NCBI RefSeq assembly: GCF_000744775.1
Contig: NZ_JQMP01000001.1
Coordinates: 558,001 to 622,000, forward strand
Origin: Thermorudis peleae
GTDB taxonomy: Bacteria; Chloroflexota; Chloroflexia; Thermomicrobiales; Thermomicrobiaceae
Length of the DNA: 64,000 nt
Direction of reading: 5' to 3'
Part shown: piece by piece, positions 1 to 7,961 of the stretch
Layout: every line of letters starts with the position of its first letter
Position numbering within the stretch: the first letter of the stretch is position 1
Translations under genes and position numbers: made by a program
The notes under the pieces: generated by a model
Told to the model about the DNA's origin: nothing
The model's input: the letters and a program-made list of their open reading frames with translations, nothing else
Database searches by the model: none

Positions 1-2
1 AG

Positions 3-755
3 AACCTCCCGCTTGAACCACAGCCGCTCACTGACATCGTTGGGGCACGGGTGCTCGCCTATCTTGGTGATTCAGTGACGACGGACCATATCTCGCCGGC
101 TGGCTCGATCCCCGTTAACAGTCCAGCCGGACAGTACTTAGTCGGTCGGGGCGTGCCACCGAAGGAGTTCAACAGCTACGGTGCGCGCCGTGGCAACCAT
201 GAAGTGATGATCCGTGGCACATTTGCGAATATCCGGCTCCGCAATAAGCTAGCTGGTGGACAAGAGGGCGGCTGGACGCGCCACTTCCCCGATGGCGAGC
301 TCACGACAATCTATGACGCGGCCATGCGCTATCAGGCAGAAGGTGTGCCGTTGCTCGTCGTAGCCGGCAAGGAGTATGGCAGCGGTAGCTCTCGTGACTG
401 GGCTGCTAAAGGCACGATGCTGCTCGGTGTGCGTGCAGTACTTGCCGAAAGCTTCGAACGCATTCACCGCAGCAACCTGGTGGGCATGGGGGTGTTGCCG
501 CTCCAGTTCCTGCCTGGGGAGAATGCGGAATCACTCGGGCTCGATGGCACCGAAACCTACACTATTACGGGCATCGCCGAGGGACTCGAGCCCAATAAGC
601 GGTTGATTGTGCGCGCCGTGCGTGACGACGGCACCGCCCGCGAGTTTGCCGTCATCGCGCGTCTCAACAGCCCAACGGAAATCGAGTACTACCGGCACGG
701 CGGTATCATGCCTTTCGTGCTCCGTCGTTTGCTCAAGGCCACGGTCCAGGCCTAG
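3..755 (+). CDS. acnA: Aconitate hydratase, C-terminal part (5' end outside window)
   Basis: Aconitase interconverts citrate and isocitrate in the TCA cycle; this is the C-terminal swivel domain. The reading frame is open from base 3, so the GTG at 51 is internal and the real start lies upstream of the window. Diagnostic segments are [15 protein letters not shown], the [18 protein letters not shown] block and the substrate-binding loop [12 protein letters not shown], all typical of the AcnA/IRP1 branch rather than AcnB. The [4Fe-4S] cysteines would be in the missing part. It ends 66 bp before the M16 peptidase on the same strand. Confidence 0.95.
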   Translation, partial: NLPLEPQPLTDIVGARVLAYLGDSVTTDHISPAGSIPVNSPAGQYLVGRGVPPKEFNSYGARRGNHEVMIRGTFANIRLRNKLAGGQEGGWTRHFPDGELTTIYDAAMRYQAEGVPLLVVAGKEYGSGSSRDWAAKGTMLLGVRAVLAESFERIHRSNLVGMGVLPLQFLPGENAESLGLDGTETYTITGIAEGLEPNKRLIVRAVRDDGTAREFAVIARLNSPTEIEYYRHGGIMPFVLRRLLKATVQA

Positions 756-821
756 AGCTTGGCCATAGCCCGGCGGCAGGTGAGTGCGAGCAGTCACCGC
801 TGCCGATGAGAGGACAGCACA

Positions 822-3491
822 ATGCAGCTACAACTCCAGGCGCACACGAGCCAGCTCGCCAACGGGCTAACGGTTATCGTCCAGCCACTGCGGCGGGTAC
901 CGGTGGTGTCATGTTGGATCTGGTATCGCGTGGGCAGCCGCAACGAGCTGCCCGGTAAAACTGGCATCTCTCACTGGGTTGAACACATGCTCTTTAAGGG
1001 CACGCCACGGTTTCCACCGGGTAGCATCTTCCGAGAGGTGCAACGGTGGGGCGGCATGCTCAACGGCTTCACATGGATTGATTACACGGCCTACTTCGCG
1101 ACGGTGCCCGTGCCTGCTCTCGATCTACCGCTCACCGTCGAAGCCGACCGCATGCAGCACGCTGTCTTCGATCCAGCTGAGGTCGAGCGCGAGCGAACAG
1201 TTATCCTTTCAGAACGCGAGGGAAACGAGAACCAGCCTGCAACGGCATTGCGAGAAGAAGTCGTTGCCGCCGCATTCCGCGCCCACCCCTATGGTCATCC
1301 AGTGATCGGCTATCGCGAAGACCTGCTTGCGCTCACCCGCGATGACCTTTACCAGCATTACCGAACCTACTACACACCAGGAAATGCCACGCTTGTGCTT
1401 GTCGGCGACGTCGACCCTGCGGATGTACTCGAGCGCGTTGCCCAGCGGTTTGGTGACATCCCTTCTGGAACGCCTCCGCCACCGCTGCGTGTACGCGAGC
1501 CAGAGCAACTTGGCGAGCGACGGGTGCGTGTGCGGCGGCCAGCACCAGCGCCGATCCTGTTGCTTGCCTGGCGGGCGCCGGAAGCGACGCATCCAGACAC
1601 GCCAGCAATGGCGATGCTCGATCTGGTGCTCTCTGGCGCAGCACCGCTGGGATTTAGCGGTGGCGGTGGCATGGGACGTAGCTCGCGGCTCTACCGTGCG
1701 CTCGTTGCCAGCGGATTGTGCAGCCAGGCAGGGTCGAGCGTGGCGCTCTCCATTGATCCATTCCTGTTCACGGTCTCAGCCACGCTCACCCCAGCCGCTG
1801 AGCTGGCCCGTGTCGAAGAGATCGTGTGGAATGAGTTAGAGAAGCTGCGTCAGGAACCAGTCAGCGCCGCTGAGCTGGAACGAGCCCAGCGCCAGCTGGA
1901 AAGCCAGTTTGCGCAAGCGGCTGAACAGACAACGACGATGGCCTACTTCCGTGGTATGCTCGCGACAGTGGCTCCAGGCTGGACCCCTGAACAGTGGCGC
2001 GACGCCTTACTCCGCGTGACACCTGAGGATATCCAGCGCGTCGCCGACACGCACCTTCGGCCGGAGCGTTGCACTGCCGGTTGGCTCGAGCCGGCTGATA
2101 GGCCGGCGCCGTACCACAATGGTGCATCGCCATCATCGAGCATGGAAGTCGGCGGTCCCGTACCTGCACAGTGGTACACTGGTGGCACTTCGCCCAGCGT
2201 CGTTCTCCCGGCGGCACACCTATCACTCACGAGCCAGTCGCTTTCCAATGGTTTGACAGTTGTCAACCACTATGACCCGCAAAGCGAGCTGGTTGTGTTG
2301 GCCTTACGCTTGCCTGCTGGCGCTGCACGAGATGGTGAACAGCCCGGACTCGCCCACCTGACCGGCCAGCTCTTGGCCCGTGGTACCGCCCAGTGGGACG
2401 AAGCCGCATTGAACGAGCGCCTTGACCAACTGGGGGCTGCGCTGAGTGTCGGCGTTGGCCGTGATGCCGTCGATATTGTTGCAAGCGGCCTGCGCCGTGA
2501 TGCAGCTGCGCTCGTTGAACTGCTTGCGGCTGTCGTCCGCACCCCAACATTCCCGGAAGACCAACTTGAACGGGTGCGCACCCAGGTGCTCACCCAACTG
2601 CGCCTCGCCGAGCAGAATACGCGCGCACAAGCCGACGCTCTCCTCCGAGCGAGCGTCTACCCACCGGGACACCCATACCACCACCGGGTCATCGGTACCG
2701 CTGAGACGTTGCGCCAACTCGACCGAGAAGCGCTTGTTGCATTCCACGAGCGCATGTATCGACCTGCCGGAGGCATTTTGGCTGTTGCAGGAGGGCTCTC
2801 GGCTGCGACAGCACTGCAACTGATCGAGCGTCATTTCGGCGATTGGCAGGGAACGGTGACACCGCTGAGCATTCCACCGGTTACTCCACCGGTCGAGATG
2901 CTGCGACGGCACGAGTATCTGCCGGGTAAAAGCCAGGCCGACCTGGCGATTGGTCTGCCCGTTATTCCTCGGTCACATCCGGACTTTGAACCGCTCCGGC
3001 TGGCTAATGCCGTGCTCGGGCGCCTTGGCATGATGGGGCGAATCGGCCAGCGCGTGCGCGAGCAACTAGGACTCGCCTATTACGCGAGCAGTAGCCTTGA
3101 TGCCGCACTCGGCCCAGGCCTATGGCATGCAGCTGCGGGTGTCAACCCAGCCAATGTCGAACAAGCGCTCGAGGCAATCCTCGATGAAGTTTCCCGTCTC
3201 CGGGCCGAGCCGCCGAGCAGCACCGAACTTGACGATGTACGCACGTCGCTGGTTGGCGGAGCGCTGCTTGCGCTTGAAACCAGCGGTGCGATCGCGGGCT
3301 TGGCACTTGACCTGATGTTCTACGGTCTCGGCCTGGATTACCTGGAGCGCCTACCGGAGATGCTCGCCGCATTCACGCCAGAGGATGTGCGCGCTGTTGC
3401 CGAGCGATATCTTGATCCAACACGGATGGCAATTGTCGTCGTTGGACCACCTGACAGTGAGACAAACCCGCCAAATCCACCAGTGGCATAA
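822..3491 (+). CDS. M16 family zinc peptidase, fused active + inactive halves
   Basis: An 889-residue protein with two consecutive M16 (pitrilysin/mitochondrial processing peptidase-like) units. The first half carries the inverted zinc motif HWVEH (H51, E54, H55), with the third ligand E131 in EREGNENQP at the usual spacing of about 77 residues. The second half, from about residue 470, has the same fold signature but HLTGQ at the motif, so it is expected to be non-catalytic, as in fused alpha/beta-type M16 proteins. No obvious signal peptide is present. ATG 822 follows GAGAGGACAG. Likely role is degradation of peptides or protein fragments; the substrate cannot be read from the sequence. Confidence 0.9.
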   Translation: MQLQLQAHTSQLANGLTVIVQPLRRVPVVSCWIWYRVGSRNELPGKTGISHWVEHMLFKGTPRFPPGSIFREVQRWGGMLNGFTWIDYTAYFATVPVPALDLPLTVEADRMQHAVFDPAEVERERTVILSEREGNENQPATALREEVVAAAFRAHPYGHPVIGYREDLLALTRDDLYQHYRTYYTPGNATLVLVGDVDPADVLERVAQRFGDIPSGTPPPPLRVREPEQLGERRVRVRRPAPAPILLLAWRAPEATHPDTPAMAMLDLVLSGAAPLGFSGGGGMGRSSRLYRALVASGLCSQAGSSVALSIDPFLFTVSATLTPAAELARVEEIVWNELEKLRQEPVSAAELERAQRQLESQFAQAAEQTTTMAYFRGMLATVAPGWTPEQWRDALLRVTPEDIQRVADTHLRPERCTAGWLEPADRPAPYHNGASPSSSMEVGGPVPAQWYTGGTSPSVVLPAAHLSLTSQSLSNGLTVVNHYDPQSELVVLALRLPAGAARDGEQPGLAHLTGQLLARGTAQWDEAALNERLDQLGAALSVGVGRDAVDIVASGLRRDAAALVELLAAVVRTPTFPEDQLERVRTQVLTQLRLAEQNTRAQADALLRASVYPPGHPYHHRVIGTAETLRQLDREALVAFHERMYRPAGGILAVAGGLSAATALQLIERHFGDWQGTVTPLSIPPVTPPVEMLRRHEYLPGKSQADLAIGLPVIPRSHPDFEPLRLANAVLGRLGMMGRIGQRVREQLGLAYYASSSLDAALGPGLWHAAAGVNPANVEQALEAILDEVSRLRAEPPSSTELDDVRTSLVGGALLALETSGAIAGLALDLMFYGLGLDYLERLPEMLAAFTPEDVRAVAERYLDPTRMAIVVVGPPDSETNPPNPPVA

Positions 3492-3508
3492 TCCAGATGG
3501 AAACGCGA

Positions 3509-3531
3509 GCCCCTGCTCTTGACGCAGGGGC
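3509..3531 (+). terminator. GC-rich hairpin after the M16 gene
   Basis: Perfect 8-bp stem GCCCCTGC / GCAGGGGC with a 7-nt loop, starting 17 bp after the peptidase stop. There is no T-tract, so termination efficiency is uncertain; it could equally be an mRNA-stabilising 3' hairpin. Confidence 0.45.
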
Positions 3532-3544
3532 CACCGAGCAGGTC

Positions 3545-3578
3545 GCGGTGAGCAAGCACTTGTGCAGGTGCTCACCGC
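3545..3578 (+). promoter_or_regulatory. Nested hairpin in the hemQ leader
   Basis: Perfect 10-bp inverted repeat GCGGTGAGCA (3545-3554) / TGCTCACCGC (3569-3578) enclosing a second stem GCAC-TT-GTGC (3556-3565). It ends 8 nt before the AAGGAG ribosome binding site of hemQ. It may be a leader structure or operator for hemQ, or a second hairpin of the upstream terminator. Function is inferred from position only. Confidence 0.4.
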
Positions 3579-3600
3579 CAGTATGAAGGAGCAGCAGGGA

Positions 3601-4269
3601 ATGGCGGAGAGCGTCTACACTGTCTTCTGGCTCTATAAGGCGACGACACCGTGGTTCCAACTTCCCGTGGAAGAACGTGCGCGTGCGCAGCGTCAGGTCA
3701 CTGACCTGCTGGCTAGTGCTGGACCAGTGTCGCTCCGTGGGGCATATTCCAGCATTGGCTTCCGTCCGGATGTTGACCTTATCCTCTGGCTCTATAGCCA
3801 GGATGTCGATGCACTACACGACGTTGCTATTGCGCTCCAACGTGTACTCGCCCCCCGTGGTGTTGAGCAGCGGTATGCCTACCTTGGTGTCGCAGCGACA
3901 TCCCAGTATGACCCAACGCACGGCCCAGCTTTTCTCAAGGGCGTGCCGCCCAAGCGTTACTTGAGCGTCTACCCATTCATCAAGACGCCGGAATGGTACC
4001 TGCTGCCCTATGAGGCACGCCGCGACATGATGATCGAGCACGGACGGTTGGGTGACGAGTTCCCAACAGTCTTGACAAATACTGTTAACTCGTTCGGTGT
4101 GCAAGACCAAGAGTTCATTGTCGCGCTTGAGGATGATGATGTCGCAACGCTGGTTGCGATGGTACAGCGGCTTCGGGCAGCTGAAGTGCGCAAGTACACC
4201 AAGGTTGACACACCAATCTTCCTTGGTGTACGTAAGGAACTCGAATCCGCGCTCGCCGCATTACTCTAG
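3601..4269 (+). CDS. hemQ: Coproheme decarboxylase / chlorite-dismutase family protein HemQ
   Basis: Belongs to the chlorite dismutase superfamily. The segment YPFIKTPEWYLLPYEARRDM followed by MIEHGR matches the HemQ signature, including the tyrosine and proximal-histidine region. HemQ oxidatively decarboxylates coproheme III to heme b in the coproporphyrin-dependent heme pathway of monoderm and related bacteria. The start at ATG 3601 (223 aa) follows AAGGAG at 3586-3591; an in-frame GTG at 3562 lies inside a hairpin and is less likely. Heme demand fits the heme A synthase gene at 45 kb. It converges on the DUF92 gene, with a 4-bp overlap of the 3' ends. Confidence 0.92.
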   Translation: MAESVYTVFWLYKATTPWFQLPVEERARAQRQVTDLLASAGPVSLRGAYSSIGFRPDVDLILWLYSQDVDALHDVAIALQRVLAPRGVEQRYAYLGVAATSQYDPTHGPAFLKGVPPKRYLSVYPFIKTPEWYLLPYEARRDMMIEHGRLGDEFPTVLTNTVNSFGVQDQEFIVALEDDDVATLVAMVQRLRAAEVRKYTKVDTPIFLGVRKELESALAALL

Positions 4270-5153
4270 CGTGCTCGGAGGCCCGCCAACACGGCAACAA
4301 GCGCACCGGTCGCTGTTGCGACGAGGTTCACAAGATCGTTGTCAAGCCAAGGCAAGCCGCGCTGATAGTGCGTTGGAGTGCCACAGCGGTGGATACGCCG
4401 CTCGGTTGGGCGTTGGCAGCGAGGGCACCAACGTACCACCTGAAGCGTAGCGCCAAGCAAGCTATCGACCATCATCCCGGCCCACCCGGCGATGGTTAGT
4501 ACCAACAGCGAGTGAGCGCGCGGGCGAGGGAGTACTGGTGCAGCGAGCAGCGCGACCCAGCCTGCACCAGCAAGCCCACCAAGCATGCCGACGCGTGTGA
4601 CCCCACCAGAGGTGCCAGGCGGTACCAGCTGGCCAGTCGTGATCAGTCGTGGAGGACGGGGACTAAGAACGCCAAGTTCAGTTGCCCATGTATCTGCTGC
4701 TGCAGCGGCAATGCTGCCGAATGCGGCCAGGGCAAGGGTCCTAGCACGGCGCGGTTGGACTGCGGACAGCAGTGCAAGTCCGCTTGCCACGCCACCGTTG
4801 GCTAGCACCTGTGTCCAATTGCGCTCGGCTCCGCGTTCGACGATATCCATAAGCGCCACTTTTCGCTGCCGTCCGAGCGCGGAGAGCGCACTTGAGGCAA
4901 CAAAGAAGCCAACCATTGGCACTGCCCAGCCGACACCGCCGCCAACGGTCACACTTGTCCCCACGCCGATCGCTGCCAGGGCACCATCCCGCGTGAGTGT
5001 GCGGCGGCGGACACTCACGCTTGCGATCAGGCTACTTAACACGAGGCCAGTAGCAAAACGCCAGCGAGCAGTGCGTGGCCAGAGCCGCGGCGCCGTGAGC
5101 AAGGCGTGAGGAGGGACCACTGAACGGCGCACGGCACAGCCGAACATTAGCAT
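4266..5153 (-). CDS. DUF92 family integral membrane protein (phytol/farnesol-phosphate kinase-like)
   Basis: 295 aa, hydrophobic, with six or seven predicted membrane segments. The family signature is clear: ANGGVASGLA, then AAAADTWATELGVLS, PRLITTGQ, VPPGTSGGVT and a C-terminal DSLLGATLQ. DUF92 proteins are homologous to plant VTE6 (phytyl-phosphate kinase) and to the CTP-dependent dolichol/phytol kinase superfamily, so a prenyl-phosphate kinase role is possible but unproven here. A four-cysteine pair (CPRC, then CGTP further on) in the last cytosolic or extracytosolic loop may bind metal. It begins 3 bp after the stop of the small upstream gene, so the two are probably co-transcribed. Confidence 0.85.
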   Translation of the reverse strand: MLMFGCAVRRSVVPPHALLTAPRLWPRTARWRFATGLVLSSLIASVSVRRRTLTRDGALAAIGVGTSVTVGGGVGWAVPMVGFFVASSALSALGRQRKVALMDIVERGAERNWTQVLANGGVASGLALLSAVQPRRARTLALAAFGSIAAAAADTWATELGVLSPRPPRLITTGQLVPPGTSGGVTRVGMLGGLAGAGWVALLAAPVLPRPRAHSLLVLTIAGWAGMMVDSLLGATLQVVRWCPRCQRPTERRIHRCGTPTHYQRGLPWLDNDLVNLVATATGALVAVLAGLRAR

Positions 5154-5156
5154 TCC

Positions 5157-5414
5157 TCATCTCGTTGTCGGCGGAGAGAAGAGGAGTCGTAATTCGTCAG
5201 GCAAGATTTCGAAGACATACCCGGCGACTTCAACATATGCTGGACTACTAATCTCGCCGAAGTGCACAGTAACGCGTTCCCCCTCAAGCGTAAAGGTGCG
5301 ACTGGCTTGAGGAGCGAAGGGATGGCGCGGGTTATCGTGAACATGGCGAGTGCCGCCAGCCATCTCAACCGCCTGCTCAGCCAGTCGGCGCGCTGTTGCC
5401 TCGTCCAGGGGCAT
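5157..5414 (-). CDS. Small hypothetical protein, 85 aa
   Basis: Starts at ATG 5414 behind a strong site (GCGGAAGGAGAAGACA-ATG); longer in-frame extension to 5594 has no ribosome binding site. The product is acidic and soluble: an N-terminal helix (LDEATARRLAEQAVEMAGG) followed by a beta-rich part (RTFTLEGERVTVHFGEI, AYVEVAGYVFEILPDEL). I do not recognise the family. Its stop is 3 bp before the DUF92 start, suggesting a two-gene operon and possibly a shared function. Confidence 0.75.
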   Translation of the reverse strand: MPLDEATARRLAEQAVEMAGGTRHVHDNPRHPFAPQASRTFTLEGERVTVHFGEISSPAYVEVAGYVFEILPDELRLLFSPPTTR

Positions 5415-5768
5415 TGTCTTCTCCTTCCGCTGGGCACTGCACCCAATCGAGAGTCTGCCACAGCCAGCGACACCATGCAGTTGTCGGCATTCGTGCGAAC
5501 AGGTCAACGCTGCGGTACAATAGATATAGCACGCCCGAACGAGGGGCTGTGTGCTGCCCCTGGTGAGCTTTGGCGTGTCGATGATCGAGAACAAGGCTCG
5601 TATACATCGAACGGCTCAGGGCAAGGGCAGTAAGCGTCGTGAACAATCACGCAGGCACAGCCCGAGCAGCGTTTAGCATGCGAACACTTGATGACGACGG
5701 ACGAAGCGCTGCGCCAGCGTGCTAACCAACCACAATGCGTGGTGTAAACTACACAGGGTGTGCAAGAT
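5415..5768. other. Gene-free interval between the 85-aa gene and tRNA-Lys
   Basis: 354 bp carrying the divergent promoters of the small minus-strand gene and tRNA-Lys. A TAAACT at 5745-5750 could be the -10 element of the tRNA, but no convincing -35 is visible. I see no coding potential with a ribosome binding site. Confidence 0.5.
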
Positions 5769-5844
5769 GGGCTGGTAGCTCAACTGGTAGAGCAGCGGAC
5801 TTTTAATCCGCGGGTTGTGGGTTCGAGTCCCACCCGGCCTACCA
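5769..5844 (+). tRNA. tRNA-Lys (anticodon TTT)
   Basis: 76 nt with the terminal CCA encoded. The acceptor stem is GGGCTGG / CCGGCCT with two G-U pairs; the D-arm begins GCTCAACTGGTAGAGC; the anticodon loop CTTTTAA contains TTT; the T-loop is GTTCGAGTCC. All cloverleaf arms pair. Confidence 0.98.
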
Positions 5845-5858
5845 CAAGCAATCAAGGA

Positions 5859-5887
5859 AATCGTCCTAGGGCCATCCCGGGACGATT
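5859..5887 (+). terminator. Hairpin downstream of tRNA-Lys
   Basis: Inverted repeat AATCGTCC (5859-5866) / GGACGATT (5880-5887), 14 nt after the CCA end. The loop TAGGGCCATCCCG itself can pair GGG with CCC. Only a short TTT follows, so it is a plausible but weak tRNA transcription terminator. Confidence 0.5.
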
Positions 5888-6490
5888 GCGTTTGACGACC
5901 ATTCTGACGACCAACCGACTTCCCGAGTGCGCGCTTCGTGGTTGCTCTCCCACGCCAGCAGGACAAGGAAACTCGCTCAGTAAACCTGGGCGCGTTTCGC
6001 GTCTGACTGGCAAAGGGAAACAGTACAGTAGGATGAGAGAAGTTACCTTAGGAATACTTCTGAGGCAATTTTCTTCTCAGCTTCAGCTAACTTCCAGGCA
6101 CGAAGCTGGATAATGAAGCGGAATACGAGCGTACTGCAGGACTCGCATGCCATCGTACGGCCGGCTTAATGCGTTAGCCATCATCCGGGGAACAGGCAGC
6201 CATTGTCACTCGCCATCAACGATGGCATGTCCTCGCACGAACCATCATGAGGATAATTAGGAAGCATGTTGCTGAAGTCTCAGAGAGCAGTTGAGCACGC
6301 AAAACAAGCAAGCTGTATTGCAGTTCAAGCGCTTGCAACGGTGCCATGCGGGGAAGGAATTTTCCCATAGCCCGTCTGGTCGAATTTCCTTGCTGCAATT
6401 CCCGCCGCTCCGTTGAGGCTTCTGAGCAAAACTAGGCTGACCGGCACCTCGTCAGGAAAGGCTCAGCAGAACCACGCTCGCTGAATGTCC
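5888..6490. other. Gene-free interval
   Basis: About 600 bp (more than 800 bp counting from the tRNA to the next gene) without an open frame that has both a ribosome binding site and protein-like composition. It is less GC-rich than its neighbours. I recognise no RNA family in it; it may be a decayed gene or hold an uncharacterised small RNA. Confidence 0.5.
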
Positions 6491-6540
6491 AAAGAAGAGA
6501 GGCAAGCGGTGGCTGACTCCATCCGTCACCACCGCTTGCC
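6491..6540 (-). terminator. Rho-independent terminator of the dehydratase/ThDP-enzyme unit
   Basis: Read on the minus strand: perfect 12-bp stem GGCAAGCGGTGG / CCACCGCTTGCC (6529-6540 with 6501-6512), 16-nt loop, then TCTCTTCTTT. It lies about 160 bp beyond the stop of the dehydratase gene, the only upstream minus-strand gene it could serve. Confidence 0.8.
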
Positions 6541-6701
6541 TCCATAGAATTTCCCGGACAAAAGACAATGTGATATGCATCACTGCGGAGACATTGATAT
6601 TCTTGACACCCATGGCCGCTATTAAGCAAGAGAGCGTGCGCCTCGCTGCAAGCGCAGCATGACTCCACATCACAGCAGAGGGATAGTGTGCAAGGCCAGC
6701 G

Positions 6702-7943
6702 CTACCACGGCTGATAGGAAGGGCTCCACTCCGGGAACCAGCGACGCATTATCGCTCGATCATCTCGCTCTTCCCACGACACTGCTTCGGCGATGGCTGC
6801 TAGCTGTGCTAAGGCATCAGGATTGAGCGTTACCCCCAGTCCCGGCCCACTGGGCACTGTCACGGCACCATCCTCGAACACAAACCGTTCGTTCACAATA
6901 TCCCAGCCCTCTTGCCAGGGATAATGGGTATCACTGGCAAAGGTCAGCTGCGGCAGCGCCGCTGCAAGATGCACCATCGCGGCGAAGGAGATGCCAAGAT
7001 GGGTGTTTGAATGCTGGGAAAGCCCTAGGCCAAATACGTCGCAAATCCACCCCAGCTGAACTGAGGCACGAAGCCCGCCCCAGGCATGATGGTCAGCGAG
7101 AATAATCTGCACTGCTCGCTTGGCAATCGCTTCCGGTAGATGGGCAAAGGCTGTCACACACATGTTCGTCGCCAGTGGCAGACGCGTCTGCCGTGCAACT
7201 TCGGCCATCGCGTCCATCCCAGCAACCGGATCCTCGTAGTACTCAAGCCCAAGCTCCTCCAACACCGGCGCCAGCCGAATCGCTGTTTCGACTGACCAGC
7301 CACCGTTTGGATCAATCCGTAACTGCACCGTTGGACCAAATCGCTCGCGCAGTAGCCGCAGCGTCTCCACCTCCAATTCCGGCGATAAGACGCCGCCTTT
7401 GAGCTTTAGCACACGAAAGCCATACCGCGTGACGAATTGCTCCGCTTCAGCAACCATGGCCTCTGGCGTTAAGACAGCATCTGACCAGGCAAACAAGCCA
7501 AGTGGACCGGTCGGCTTCGGTTGTCCAACGGGAGTCTCAAGCCAGTCGTCCGGCGTTGCAAATTTGTAGAACAGATAGGCCGAGAACGGCACACGCTGCC
7601 GTACTGGGCCCCCAAGAATTTCGGCGACTGACCGGCCCGTTGCCTTGCCGATGATGTCGAGGCACGGAACCTCAAAGGCGCTCAAGATTCTCGGCCGGTC
7701 AGCAAACCGCAGACGTAGTTGCTCGAGGTGAAACGGATCGAGGCCGCACACTTCCGCTGCTGCGGTCTCGAGTTCTTGCTGAAACCGCTTGCCCCCAGGC
7801 ATTTCCCCAAGCCCCACCAGGCCATCGTCCGTCTCGAGCTGGATGATCGTTCGCAAGGCGTAGGGCTGGTGGCAGCCAACAACGTTCCGCAGCGGCAAAT
7901 CCGGAACTGCAATAACCGTTGTTGTGACAGAACGAATTCGCAT
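6702..7943 (-). CDS. Enolase-superfamily sugar-acid dehydratase, glucarate dehydratase subgroup
   Basis: 413 aa with the glucarate dehydratase layout: the KLKGG motif (catalytic lysine), metal ligands in DPNGGW and YYEDPV, TNMCVT, the third-ligand segment ILADHHAWGGL, and the His-Asp dyad region HSNTHLGISFAAMVHLAAA. Members dehydrate D-glucarate or related acid sugars to 2-keto-3-deoxy products. The N-terminal capping domain begins at MRIRSVTTTVIAVPD. ATG 7943 follows GAAGGGGAGG. It sits 18 bp behind the ThDP enzyme gene and is surely co-transcribed with it, suggesting the pair handles successive steps of an acid-sugar or keto-acid route. The exact substrate is not assignable. Confidence 0.85.
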   Translation of the reverse strand: MRIRSVTTTVIAVPDLPLRNVVGCHQPYALRTIIQLETDDGLVGLGEMPGGKRFQQELETAAAEVCGLDPFHLEQLRLRFADRPRILSAFEVPCLDIIGKATGRSVAEILGGPVRQRVPFSAYLFYKFATPDDWLETPVGQPKPTGPLGLFAWSDAVLTPEAMVAEAEQFVTRYGFRVLKLKGGVLSPELEVETLRLLRERFGPTVQLRIDPNGGWSVETAIRLAPVLEELGLEYYEDPVAGMDAMAEVARQTRLPLATNMCVTAFAHLPEAIAKRAVQIILADHHAWGGLRASVQLGWICDVFGLGLSQHSNTHLGISFAAMVHLAAALPQLTFASDTHYPWQEGWDIVNERFVFEDGAVTVPSGPGLGVTLNPDALAQLAAIAEAVSWEERDDRAIMRRWFPEWSPSYQPW

Positions 7944-7961
7944 GGCCTCCCCTTCTTCACT

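Noticed and set aside
5760-6113. Open frame beginning GLVAQLVEQRTFNPRVVG
   Set aside because: This is the well-known spurious translation across a tRNA gene; the tRNA-Lys explains it.
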